Shown here: one piece after another, positions 30,993-42,036 of the stretch
Position numbering within the stretch: position 1 is the stretch's first letter
Layout of the letters: every line of letters begins with the position of its first letter
NCBI RefSeq assembly: GCF_902459465.1
Contig: NC_047082.1
Span: 12,214,807-12,278,806, forward strand
Reading direction: 5' to 3'
From: Asterias rubens
Taxonomy: Eukaryota > Echinodermata > Asteroidea > Forcipulatida > Asteriidae
Length of the DNA: 64,000 nt
Made by a program: the position numbers and the translations under genes
The notes under the pieces: model-generated
Seen by the model: only the letters and a program-made list of their open reading frames with translations
The model's database searches: none
What the model was told of the DNA's origin: nothing

Positions 30993-32640
30993 ACCAATAA
31001 TAACAATAAGAATAAGAAATCGAGAAATAATAAAAAATCGTTTGCTGACGACTTAGGCAAAAGTAAAATGAGAGCGAGAAGGCAAACTATGTCAAATACT
31101 GGGAGAGGAGAGCTCTTTTATATGCGCGTTTAAATCGACCCACAGATGATTGTGATCTAATCGACTGGCTTAAACCATTCCAAAGACGCGGCCCAAAGAA
31201 ACGAAGTGTTTTTAGGTGGAATGATGAGCGGGTGAATGGCACATAAAGGTGTGATTTGTTATGTGATCTGGTAGAGTACCCCATGAGTGTCACGGACAAA
31301 GGTAAAGAATGAACGAAAGGAGGTGGGTAAAAGTTTGTGGGTGAATTTGTACATGAAGATACCCGTATGAAGTTTATTAATGTATGCAAGTGCTAGTGAG
31401 TGCAACTGTGCGAAAAGAGGTGCGGTGTGCTCCCGGGGATGCGATAAGGTGCATATCCTGATAGCCCTTTTTTGAGTGGTTAATAGTGAATGGAGTTTGT
31501 TTTTAGAAACTTGTGCCCAGATGATATTACAATAGTTAAGATATGGAAGAATGAGGGTATTATAAAGTTATACCAAAGATTTGGGAGGAAGAAAAGCACG
31601 AAGTCTAGACATAACACCAGTGTTGCGGGAAATGGTTTTAGTAATGGAAGAGATGTGTTCACCCCAGGAGAGTTGATCATCAATAATGACACCTAGAAAA
31701 TTAGTGGAGTGAACTTGAAGAATAGGATTATTGCCGATACGAAGAATAGGAATGTCTTCTGAGAGATGAGAGGATTTACTGAAGAGCATGAACTTAGTTT
31801 TGTGTTCATTGAGGGAAAGTTTGTTGGCTTTAAACCAGGAAGAGACTTTAAGAAGTTCGGCATTCATAATATTTAAGGATTTAGCAGGATTGGAGTCAGA
31901 GAAAGCAATAGTTGCGTCATCTGCAAAGAGCGTAAAAGACAGAAGGGAAGAAGAAGAATGCAGATCATTAATATAGAGCAGAAAGAGGAGTGGGCCAAGA
32001 ATAGAACCCTGTGGAACGCCATGATGAATTTCTTGCCAAGGAGAGTTGTGATTTTTAAAAGAAGTGAACTGTTGTCTATTGTCAAGATACGAAGAAAGCC
32101 ATTTGAGAGCAACACCTCTTATGCCGTAGAAATTAAGTTTGTCAAGGAGAATGGAGTGATCAATGGTGTCAAATGCTTTCGAAAGATCAACAAAGACACC
32201 GACAGTGCTCAATTTATTATTTAGAGCCGTGGACACTTTATCAACAAATTGAATAAGCGCCATGTCTGTAGAGTGTTTAGCTCGAAACCCGTATTGAGAG
32301 TCAGAAAGAAGATGGAAGCGAGAAATAAAAGTATTGAGTCTGTTGTAGAAAAGTCTCTCAAGAATTTTAGAAAAGCAAGGAAGAATGGAGATAGGTCTGT
32401 AATTGCTGATGTTATGTTTATCACCGTTTTTGAAGACGGGAATGACTTTAGCAACCTTTAGATTAGAAGGAAAGGAACCAGTAGTCAAAGTAAGGTTGAA
32501 TATGTAAGCAAGAGGGCGAGATATAAAGGAAATGCCAGATTTAATCACAGAAGAATTTATGCCATCGAATCCGCAGCTGGAGCTGCTTTTTAAATCATTG
32601 CTTATTTTAATGACTTCAATAAAGTTACTAGGAGTCAGAA
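30947..32640 (-). mobile_element. 5'-truncated non-LTR retrotransposon (reverse transcriptase and C-terminus)
   Basis: The - strand frame 32548-31568 encodes 326 residues of a CR1/Jockey-like reverse transcriptase: NYRPISILP (residues 49-57), the catalytic-aspartate motif DLSKAFDTIDH (111-121), GVPQGSILGPLLF (167-179) and FADD (198-201). It ends at an in-frame TAA, but homology continues in the same frame (LYNTLILPYLNYC), then shifts frame into a C-terminal block (31389-31087) with GPRLWNGL. The endonuclease end is missing and the 3' side reaches an (AAT)n stretch at 30947-30990. A dead copy between paralogue 1 and ATPSCKMT. Confidence 0.88.
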
Positions 32641-33121
32641 AAAAAGAAAAGCACTATAGTTATTTCCCAGGAAGTTCCCGGGACCTTTTGGTCGACCTTT
32701 TCAAAAAAAATATATGCATCCCACACAAAGAAACCGACTATGATGCAGACAACAAGAAAGATGCAGAACACTTCTACAGCAAACAACGGCCAATCTGGGC
32801 AACTCAAACAATGACCAATCCAAGAGTAATAATATGAGAAACATCGCACATACATTGTACATTATCGAATAATGCAACGTTTGACACGCCATAGTGCAAA
32901 GGAGCTGTCAAACTGGAAAAACGTTTTATTTACTAAACCTAGGAACGCAGGTCATGGTGTGACCTTTGACATGAGCTGTACGCAAACTATACGTTAATAC
33001 TGAATTTATGAGCTTGTGTAGCCAAGTGGGCCAAAGCAAATAATTATCACAGCTCCGCCATGGCTGAATGGCTCTTTACAAAGGTTTCCTTTGTATTATA
33101 ACTCCCCTTCACTGCTTAGTA

Positions 33122-33613
33122 CGCAGTCACCCGCAGGTCACTCGATATAATAGTTGTTTCCTTTGTAAATTATCTGCACGAGTTGGCGTGATTTTTCATG
33201 GTTTGAATATGTCCAAAGGGCTTTTGAAATTCAGTCTTTTTCGGCCTTATCTGAAAAGAATTTGACGAAAATAACAGAGAAGTGCATTGCAATGAAGAGA
33301 ATAACTTATCTGTCGTTTTAAAAATCGTTGCAACTCAGGAGTTTTGGATTAACGGTGGAAATCGCTGTATCCTGACTGGACTAGGTACGATCCGGTCTCG
33401 CTTTTTAAAATTTCCAGGTAGAATATGAAATAATCTTACCATACATACCATGGAGGTCATGTTCATACTAATTTGGGATTGTTGCCGACATTCATAACGG
33501 GAAAATTTGCCGTGTTTTTGTGACTTGTTTTCTCTGTGTTTTTGAAGCCATTTTTTACGTACAAATTTCTCTTTTTAAAATTTGAGTTGCACCGATTTTT
33601 TTGTATACACAAC

Positions 33614-33669
<56 letters not shown>

Positions 33670-33907
33670 GACTTGTAATGCGCACATATCCACCCTGCTG
33701 GGTGTTCAAGGCGCAGATAATTATGCTTTAATTTGTTTCATTTTACTGGTACATTATTTTGGTTGAGACTTTTCAGAACTAGCTGAAAATGACCGAATTG
33801 CAGAAGCCCTTTCGACTATAATTAATTCACACAGAGGTCACGCACGAAAAACGATGCATACTGTGCAGATGAATCACAAAGGGAATTAGTGACCTGCGGG
33901 TAGACTG
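33122..33907. repeat. Inverted-repeat element R, copy 2 (central segment flipped)
   Basis: The ends agtcacccgcaggtcact and agtgacctgcgggtagact are inverted. The middle 33338-33597 is the reverse complement of 12782-12543 while the left part has the same orientation as copy 1. An (AAT)n retroposon tail (33611-33720) is inserted in the right part. Confidence 0.65.
33611..33720 (-). repeat. (AAT)n with retroposon 3' tail, minus orientation
   Basis: (AAT)n followed by acttgtaatgcgcacatatc and 'ggtgttcaaggcgc', the same junction as at 20441-20500. Confidence 0.7.
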
Positions 33908-34136
33908 GGTATTTAGGAATTTGTAAATGTGTTTAAATTTTAAATTTATTACTCGTATGAGTAATTTATATAATAAGCATTGGTTACTTTGTGGAGCTTG
34001 TAACTCATCCCATTAGGGTACACTTTAAGCAACATTTTGTGCGCTATTTTAATATGGGATTGAATATGGGATATTCATCACAATGCCGGGTTCAGTCTGC
34101 TTTAACTTTTTGGGATACCTATGATGCATTTTAGGC

Positions 34137-34866
34137 TTAGGGACACGATGCCTTGGATCGGGCGAGTTTGTGGCAGTGAAAAACGTTTGAAAACTGTTTG
34201 TTATAAAACTATGGTTAGTAGAACGGTGTTTTACAAGTAGAATATATTAAACAAGACAAATATGCCTCGAAACTATAACACGGTCGGCAATTTTGTGCAG
34301 TCAACAAAAAATAATGGCGTGACGTGTTAGTTCACGACGAATGCCCTATAAAGGCAGTGGAAACTATTGGTAATATATGTCAAAGACCAGTCGTCTCATA
34401 TCCCATGCATAGGCCTACATTAACAAACCTGTGAAAGTTTGAGCTCACAATTGGTCGTCGAAGCTCGATATATGAATGGAAAAAAACACCTTGTCACACG
34501 AAGTGTTGTGTGCTTTTAGATGCTTGATTTCGAGACCTCAGATTCTCAAAATCAATTCGTGGAAAAATACTTTTTTTTCTCGAAAACTACGTCACTTCAG
34601 AGGGAGCCGTTTCTCACAATGTTTTTGTTTTATACTATCAACAACTCCCCATTCCTCGTCACCAAGTTTTAGCTATTCATTATTTTTTTAGTAATATTAC
34701 CAAAAGTGTCCACTGCCTTTAAACACGCAATTACGAGGCATTGTTGTGTGGAGTATTGTATTCTTATTTCAAACAACTTTCCACCCATATTATGCATTTT
34801 TAACAAACGGTTTACAAACGCTTTTCATACAAACTCGCCCGATCGATCCAAGGCAACGTGTGTCCC
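34137..34866. repeat. TTAA-4 foldback element split by a nested TTAA-1 MITE
   Basis: The left half (gatgccttggatcgggcga...) and right half (...cgcccgatcgatccaaggca) are inverted arms, separated by a TTAA-1 element at 34347-34722. The nesting dates the TTAA-1 insertion as younger. Confidence 0.75.
34347..34722 (+). repeat. TTAA-1 MITE nested in a TTAA-4 element
   Basis: TATAAAGGCAGTGG at the left (first T of TTAA changed) and CCACTGCCTTTAA at the right. The internal hairpin is shortened. Confidence 0.8.
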
Positions 34867-35126
34867 TATTGTCCTTTGGCTTGGGAAGTCGGGGCTTCAT
34901 GGAACTGGCAGCAAGCCGCCGGTTGGGGAAGAAACATAATTGTCGGGGTTTTTAATTTCTGGGGATATAAGCACAAGTTCAAAAGTTCAAAAGAAATCTG
35001 AAGTTAAGTTCTTATGATAGTTTTCATCAAGAGGCGGGTGATGAGAGCCGTCCACATAGCCGTCTCATAATTTTTTTTATTATAGCGCCACCAAGAGGTG
35101 AGTGTCAGCCATGCGATTTACATTAT

Positions 35127-35139
35127 AAAAAATGGCGGC
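35127..35139 (+). promoter_or_regulatory. YY1-like promoter motif of ATPSCKMT
   Basis: aaaaaatggcggc about 85 nt upstream of the start codon fits the AANATGGCGGC motif common at transcription starts of housekeeping genes. Its ATG (35132) also opens a 12-codon upstream frame ending TAA at 35168-35170, which would be a small uORF if transcribed. Confidence 0.4.
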
Positions 35140-35219
35140 GCCCATCAACGTTGTTCCAAGGGAAAATTAAACATGATTGCATATAATCGTTGATTGGGGT
35201 ATCACAGTTGAGTAACATC

Positions 35220-38200
35220 ATGGCAAATGACGGAAATAACACGGTGAGTCCACATGTACATCCCAAAGCTCAACGTGGCTCAACTTGGCGCACCGATTTA
35301 AGTTGTTGTGGTGGCCGAGTCGGTTCAAGTTTTTTAACACTTAACCAACACTCAGTAAATATAATAAAACCGTTACCACAGTACACTACAGTTTACTCCT
35401 AGAACTATTTCGGTTTCGTCCGGCTATCGTCTCCTAGAACTATTTCGGTTTCGTCCGGCTATCGTCTCCTAGAACTATTTCGGTTTCGTCCGGCTATCGT
35501 CTCCCGTTACGGGAGACGTCCGGCTATCGTCTCCCGTTACGGGAGACGATAGCCGGACGAAACCGAGACGATAGCTGGACGAAACCGAAATAGTTCTAGG
35601 AGTAACTACAGCTGTATCACATCCACAATTTGTTTTTACTTTTTGTAATGAAATCAGACTAATGCCATGGATTCGAATCATCTTGATTGATTCTTGCAAT
35701 CTTGGTCCCGGCATACCTAGGTCACAGCAAGTCTGAGACTGCGGTTATTTCTCTGCATGATTCACACAGAACCCCCTTGCCCTTGCATATTTATTTTCTA
35801 CAAAATTATCACACGCTATACTTGACTTAGGCTAATGATGAGAAGCCGGCGGCAAGAAGGCACTGTTTCTGCCATTATCATATTATATTGGCTATTAATT
35901 AATTTGATGACGACTAGCCTGTATTAATTTATATGTAGCTTTTCCGATAAGAATCTTATCGGAAAAACTACTTGTTTTAAATTGTGCATTTTCAGTTTTT
36001 TTAAGCGCTGTGTAGTTTTCTATATGGGGAGCGTTTCTAAATACCTGTTATTATTATTATTAATATTATTATTATTATTATGACTAGTAAAAACCACGAT
36101 CACAGACTTGGAACCAAGTCTAACTTGTGCCTGGCTAAATACCTGGAAAAGTAATATTTAAAATTAATTTGAAATATGTTGGTAGGCTACATATTATTGC
36201 ATATAAATTATTTGTTACTGTGGAAACAAATATACCTTGAAGCATTTGATTGGAGGAATAAAGATAATTTTATTCTTTCATGCTTTTTTGCTTGGAGTTG
36301 GATTGGAGCAAGATACTTAAAACCTTAATCAGTTATGGTTTTTGGTGTTTTTAAATTATTTGAAGGAAATCCTTTCTCATAAAAAAAAGTTTTTATTTTA
36401 TCAATAGCTACAAAGTGTCTAGTGCCCTTCTCACCAAGAAAGTGTTTACACGTGGTCAATTATTTTTGTGTAGGGTCTTCGACCCTACCTTTTAATTAAA
36501 CCACATGCAACTCACTTTCAGCTGATTACACTTTAATAAAGGTCCACGTTAACAAAGCTCCCACGAAAAGTCGCCTGAAAGGAGGTCTCATCGTAGTTGG
36601 AGTATCGGGAGCTGTCATTGGTGGCCTTTATGCAATAGCAACACCCTTCATCCTTCCAGCCTTCCGTAAGATATGCTTGCCATATATTCCAGCCACAGAG
36701 AAGCAGGTCACCAATGTCTTCAAGATGCTGCAAAACTCTGGTAAGGCCAAAGGGTCTCTTGTGGATCTTGGCAGTGGAGACGGGAGGATTGTAAGTACAA
36801 CACTCTTTCAACTAGATGTTAACTATCCTCTTTGTTCTTAAAACTGTCTTTTTCTGACAGCATCATAAACAGTCAAATCTGTCTGTCAGTGACGCTCAGT
36901 GAGCACTAAGCTATCAGTATTTTTTGCTGTAAGGTATGCAAAACTACGTTTTGAATGAGACCTACTCCTTCACATAGCACTATTAACAAAATGAAACCAA
37001 TCAAACCAGGCCAGGAACAGATGTGGTAAACCCCTTATTTCTTGATTCCTTCATGTGAGCTACACAATACACAGGACCTTAGGCTTTACGTCACCATCCG
37101 AAGAACGCAGTAAAGAAGGTTAAGTGTTTGTTGCTATTAAAAGTGTCCCCCCATGACTCGAGCTAGCACTCTGCTGATAAAAAAAAACACCAGTGCTCTA
37201 GTCCGGTGTTCTAATCGCCCCAACTGATGTTACACCAAGACAAAAAAGAGTAAGGGAACATCTTTTTGGAGATGTAATGAGTCAAGTTAAGTTACAAGAT
37301 AACCTCGGGAAAAACACCCTCATGTTTGAAGGAATATTTGATGACTGTGAGTGTGTTCAGAATATAATCCAAATGATAAAAGCCTTTAATCCAAATATTT
37401 GTAATACTTGACCAGGTACTTGAGGCAGCCAAGATGGGTTTACAAGCCACAGGGTATGAGTTGAATCCGTGGTTAGTCTGGTACTCCAAACTAACAGCAC
37501 GACTTCAAGGATTACAACCAAAGGCTGCATTCTACAGAAGAGACCTCTGGAAGGTAGATCTTACCAGGTACGACAGCGCCGTTGTATTCGGAGTTCCACA
37601 AATGGTAAGATCTCTTGAGAGACACAAGGTGGAAGGAAACATACAAATAATAACAGTGATATAGCATATTTGTAAGGCACCAAAATCCACCAAATTAAGG
37701 TGCTCAAGGCGCACCATAGTGAATCCTCACACAGTGAAGGGAAGTCAGTCAAAGGCCCTTTTGTAATTACTGTATTCATAACTGACATGCACAATTTTTC
37801 AAACAGAGGTCAGTTCACCAGACAATGCTGGCGAACTTCATTTTAAAAGTCTGCCAACTGGTTTTTGAACAGCAAAAACGTAACATTGTCTATCTCGAGG
37901 CAATGTGGGTCACAGGCCAGTGTTTATGTCCAGTTTCATTGGCTATAAGCGAATGAGAACCATTGTAGTTCTCCTGGACAGGTCGCAGTCCATTGCATGT
38001 TAAACTCCCAAGCTCTGACAGGTGCCCATGTGTACTCCTGGGTGGAGAGTAGCAGTTGTGATAAAGTGTCGCGATCCGCGACTGACAAATCCAGGTTTTG
38101 AACCCGCGTTTTCTAAACTACAGAGCTTGAGTCCTCGGCTCAAAACCACTTGGCCAGGACCTACTATTTGACTGCAGATGTGTGTCAATCTTAATCGCAA

Positions 38201-38633
38201 AACAAAGTTTGGTGGTACTTGAAAATTCGTCTTTTGGATGATTCTTTTGCTTTGTGGAATCTAGTCCCGGTTTGGTTATTCGAGAGGGGACAATTCATTT
38301 ACCCTTTGAAAAAACAAGTACCTACATGTATAATAAACAGACATTTTGACCACTGCTACCATGACGACTTCTCTGCCAAAATTAGATTTTGCTGACAGAT
38401 TGTTGTGCACATTTAATTCTTCTTTTCAGATGCCAAAACTGCAGGAGAAGTTGGAGAAGGAACTTAAGGATGATGGTGTAGTGATTGCCTGCCGCTTTCC
38501 ATTCCCTGATGATTGGGAACCTGCAGACTCCATTGATGAAGGCATTGACACTGTGTGGCTGTATAAGAAACAGCAAGCTGGAGCATCTGCTGGAGCATCT
38601 TGCATTGAGCAGGAAGGAGAAAGGGAAAGGTGA
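35220..38633 (+). CDS. ATPSCKMT: ATP synthase c-subunit lysine N-methyltransferase (FAM173B), 4 coding exons
   Basis: Exons: 35220-35243, 36542-36790, 37416-37604, 38430-38633; 221 aa, near the usual length of about 230. The family is a SAM-dependent enzyme of the inner mitochondrial membrane that trimethylates the c subunit of ATP synthase. A hydrophobic membrane/targeting segment spans about residues 24-44 and is followed by a conserved TPF-LPAFRK-CLP-PAT block. SAM motif I is [11 protein letters not shown] (81-91). [12 protein letters not shown] (104-115), DLWKV, FGVPQM (end of exon 3) and ACRFPFP (174-180) are diagnostic of FAM173B rather than FAM173A. Introns 2 and 3 and the last exon are certain. 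Exon 1 (eight residues) and the exon 2 acceptor at 36540-36541 are less sure: the stronger-looking cag at 36521 would read into a stop. AATAAA overlaps 38638-38643, only 5 nt past the stop. Confidence 0.92.
35396..35602. repeat. Hairpin element with a triplicated 35-bp arm
   Basis: A 35-bp unit starting ctcctagaactatttcggtt occurs three times (35397-35431, 35432-35466, 35467-35501), followed by a palindrome (ctcccgttacgggag twice) and an inverted arm ending ccgaaatagttctaggag. It lies in intron 1 of ATPSCKMT, 150 nt after the donor. Confidence 0.85.
37020..37225 (-). repeat. Degraded tRNA-derived SINE (family L), minus orientation
   Basis: Retains 'gctacacaatacacaggac', 'ggctttacgtcaccatccga' and 'aacaccagtgctct' in the order seen at 10195-10602. 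It lies in intron 2 of ATPSCKMT. Confidence 0.5.
38000..38160 (-). repeat. tRNA-derived SINE fragment, minus orientation
   Basis: On the - strand, cctggccaagtggttttgag (box A-like) and gcgggttcaaaacctgg (box B-like) at tRNA spacing. It lies in intron 3 of ATPSCKMT. A similar piece is at 39290-39385. Confidence 0.5.
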
Positions 38634-38637
38634 CAGA

Positions 38638-38643
38638 AATAAA
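38638..38643 (+). promoter_or_regulatory. Polyadenylation signal of ATPSCKMT
   Basis: AATAAA 5 nt after the stop codon, implying a 3' UTR of only some 20-30 nt if used. No second signal was found nearby. Confidence 0.45.
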
Positions 38644-38798
38644 CTGATGGATTATTAATCGGAAGACTGAGGCTTATCACAGGCTACGGCTACGGCTGGA
38701 TGGCCATATCATTATTGGTTGAAGACATCTACATCTTCAGCATCTCCCTTACTAATGATAATAACAACAATTAGTTATTATGCCTCTAGCTATAGTAT

Positions 38799-38962
38799 AG
38801 GGCAACCTCGGTAGTCTAGTTGGTAAGACACTGCTTTAGAATTGCAAGGGTCGTGGGTTCGAATCCCACCCGAGTAATATCTTGCGATATTTTTTCACAG
38901 GACTCAGGAAAGTACTGAGTATACAGTGCTAGCACACATCAGTGTATGGGTAAAAAAACAAA
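38799..38962 (+). repeat. tRNA-derived SINE (family G), plus orientation
   Basis: Box A-like tagtctagttggtaaga and a good box B (ggttcgaatcc) at tRNA spacing, then a non-tRNA body ending 'acacatcagtgtatggg'. The acceptor and anticodon stems pair poorly, so this is not a working tRNA gene. Confidence 0.7.
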
Positions 38963-39738
38963 ATTAATTATTATTTATTATGTTGTGCATTTTTTACAAT
39001 AACGCATCAATGGGCTTTACAGTAGTGCCCTTGTCATTGGACCAATAACATTCATGTAACCTTTCTTAGCTCCATTAGGTTTATCGCGAATAGCAAAATA
39101 TCAAGAGAGGGCTCTGTTGAACCCACGCAAAGATTAGATATAGGCGATGCGTGTGCGAGTCGTGCCTGACAACATACACCGCATAGCAAACTGCCCCATA
39201 TGCCTTCCCACAACCGATTGCGGTTCTGAATCGGGATAAACCTTATGGGGAGTATACAAACAATATCAACCTCGACCCTCACTGGTACCCATTTGTTCTT
39301 GTGGGTGAAGAGAAACAGTAAAACATCTTGCCCATGGACACAAGTTTCATGACCGGGGATCAAACCCACACCCAGCAGCCCATTTTCACCCCATTAGGAT
39401 TAATCATCATAACTTAGAATGGGTTCAATGTGTCGGTACGTCTATGATTACAGAACTTAACTCGTCGTAAGTCCTAAGATTAATCCCAAGTTGGAAAGAT
39501 TTTGGTGAAAGCAATGTTTGTTTGTTTGTTTAATGATCTTCCCATCAAGGGAACTCGGCAAACTCCCACAAAGGGATATAAACACCAAGCTGGCAACAGC
39601 CAATCTCGCTCATACAAACATTGGTTACACAAATCAAGAAATTGTGATTTAGTAACTAGACGACAATATTTAATCTAGTCATTGTGAAATCAGTGGTAAG
39701 CAGGGGGATTCAAACCCACAACCTTGTGATTGATGGCT

Positions 39739-39980
39739 GGGCCCAATTTCATAGAGCTGCTAAGCACCAAAATTTGCTTAGCATGAAATTTCTTCCTTCA
39801 TAAAAACAGGATTATCGACTAAATTTCCATTTGTTGGATATTGCTTGTTACTGGTATTCAGCTGTTGGTTGCTTATCCTGAAAATCATGTGGAAATTAGG
39901 CTGGTTATCCTGTTTTTATCAAGGAAGAAATTTCATGCTTAGCAAATTTTTGTGCTGAGCAGCTCTATGAAATTGGGCCC
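39739..39980. repeat. Palindromic MITE inserted in an older SINE-like sequence
   Basis: gggcccaatttcatagagct and agctctatgaaattgggccc are perfect 20-bp inverted ends; the arms continue through gaaatttcttcctt(c/g)ataaaaacaggat. It interrupts a tRNA-like box B (gattcaaacccacaacc). Confidence 0.8.
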
Positions 39981-41160
39981 TGGTGACTTAACAAAACTAT
40001 AATTTAATTTTGATGTTCTCAACTGCTCGGACATGGCTAATAACCATAGCTGTAGCTCCTAATTAAAATACAACACAATTCCTATCAGGTAGAAGTTTTG
40101 CCGAGTTCCCTTGGTGGGAAGATTTAATCTACACAATAAAATGAACTAAGAAGCTGAACATAGACTGTTGGACATGTGGACCTTAGCGGGTGCAATGACC
40201 TCAAAGTGAGCAAAAGGGGGATGTAGTGACAACTGATAAGAGTATGACACTGACTCGTGAGAGTCAATATAATAGTAATACTAATGGATTTATAGAGCAC
40301 CTTTATGCGAGCCTCGAATCAGAACAAAAGAAAGGAGAACATTGTTTGGATAATAGGTTCACATCCAAAATTTGTTAATTTTAACAGAGGGCTCGAGGGC
40401 TTGCTTGCAGAATTTGAAAGGAAAAAGTGTAGCTTTCTACACAGTTTAACTTGTAAACTGTTTTTGTTTGAACAATAATTACCAAGAGAAGCTCATCTTG
40501 TTTTTAGGAGTGTGTAGACTTTGATCCTCGGCAAATAAGACAGAATCAAAAGATATTTATCAGACGAGACAAACTCAACATTTGACTTAAATGAGTGTTT
40601 TTACTAAAGATTTGAAATACAGGTATTTAATTGCTGGACCCCTTGGTTGACTTGTCCTGTCTTAAACAGCTACTTGATTATTCGAACCACTTTGTGGTTG
40701 TAATTATCGCGCGACCTTCGTTTTTGTTTAAATATGTTCAAAAACGGCTAAATGTGATGATTTTTTCAATGGACTGTTCTACTTCATTCCTGGAAGACCG
40801 TTGAAGTCATTTCTTAGTCTATTTTGTAGCAAAAATAGCCCAAATCAGCCGGTGTGCCCCTTTAAGCTTATTAAGGCATGGGGTGCGGATTGATTGAAGG
40901 GCAATCAAAATGATTTTTTTTTATTACATATATGAAATCTATTTATAGTCATTTGACTCGATTTCCTTATTGGTTGAAAACATTTTAAATGAAATTCAGC
41001 AAAGATTACGACTTGCACAGTTAGTTCAAGAATCCGTTTTTGCTATACAGAGTAAGAACTTCATGTAATCCACCATGTTAAAATCAAACCAGTCAGTTTA
41101 TCTTGTTGTTTAATTACTTGATATTTATTATTAGTTGTTATAAGTCACATTCGCGTATTT
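39981..41160. other. Intergenic between ATPSCKMT and paralogue 2
   Basis: The stretch 40900-41030 shares 'gactcgatttccttatt' and 'gaattcagcaaag'-type blocks with 50560-50640, so it is a fragment of the foldback family described there. No exon seen. Confidence 0.4.
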
Positions 41161-41538
41161 TTCCAATCGGACGACCCTTTGCTGTACGGCAGCTGGAGGT
41201 CACACACACGCGCCAGCACATAGTTTTCTGGCGATGGCACGGGATTGAGACTCGAGTCAAGTCTACACGGAAGCTAAAGGTTATCTTCCACTGCCACTAG
41301 ACTTGTGGAAAAGTCGTTTATGGTCCCACGTCGAGATAGTCGAGTTGTGGCTGTGCTGTGGCGAGATCACTGCTCTCGCGCGAACTGCTTGTTGCCGATT
41401 TCTACTCCCCAGTAGTAGTAGAATATCGCTGGGAGAGTCGGAATGCTATCACCGCGACAGACATTTAACGACTTGTCCACAACTCGAACCTGTCACCAAC
41501 GAAAACTGATATCGAATAAAAAGGGGAAATGCCAATCC

Positions 41539-41640
41539 GGGCTGGATACCTCAGTCGGTAGAGCACCGGTACGGTAATTCGGAGTTTATTGGTTCAAGTC
41601 CCGCTCCGGTCAACTTGTCTTATTGTTCAAACTCTAGTTG
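41539..41640 (+). repeat. tRNA-derived SINE head, plus orientation
   Basis: ggctggatacctcagtcggt with tagagcaccgg, then ggttcaagtcccgctccggt and 'ttgttcaaactctag'. Same family as the tRNA-like arm at 9003-9074. It lies about 400 nt upstream of the paralogue 2 start. Confidence 0.65.
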
Positions 41641-42036
41641 TAAACAAATACAAATAAAGCCGAAATTGGGTAATTATTAATACACTGATTGATGGTACCT
41701 TTAAGGTCACCGTATCACAAAACAAGTTTTGCGTTGTTATTCGATTATTTGTTTGGTCTTTGAACTCGTGACTGGCTTGGCAATCATGATTTATTTATTT
41801 GCACACCATCGGTTAGATGCCAAAGTATTTTTTGAATTGTTGTACAGGGGCATTGACTGATAAGCCTACTACTTTGAATCTATTGCCGTGAAGTATTTAT
41901 TCAGAATAAGTAGTGTTATACTAGCACCCAATATACATAGACATGTACATGCCTCTCTGCTTTCATATTATTTTGAAAGTCTGAAGATTTTGTGGACGTT
42001 TGTTTGTGGAGGTAGCGACTACGAAGGCGTGGAAGG

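Noticed and set aside
36522..36541. Use of the cag at 36519-36521 as the ATPSCKMT exon 2 acceptor
   Set aside because: With exon 1 ending in phase 0 it reads into TAA four codons later; the aag at 36539-36541 keeps the frame.
38805..38877. Possible functional tRNA gene
   Set aside because: Boxes A and B are good but the acceptor and anticodon stems do not pair properly, and a SINE body follows.
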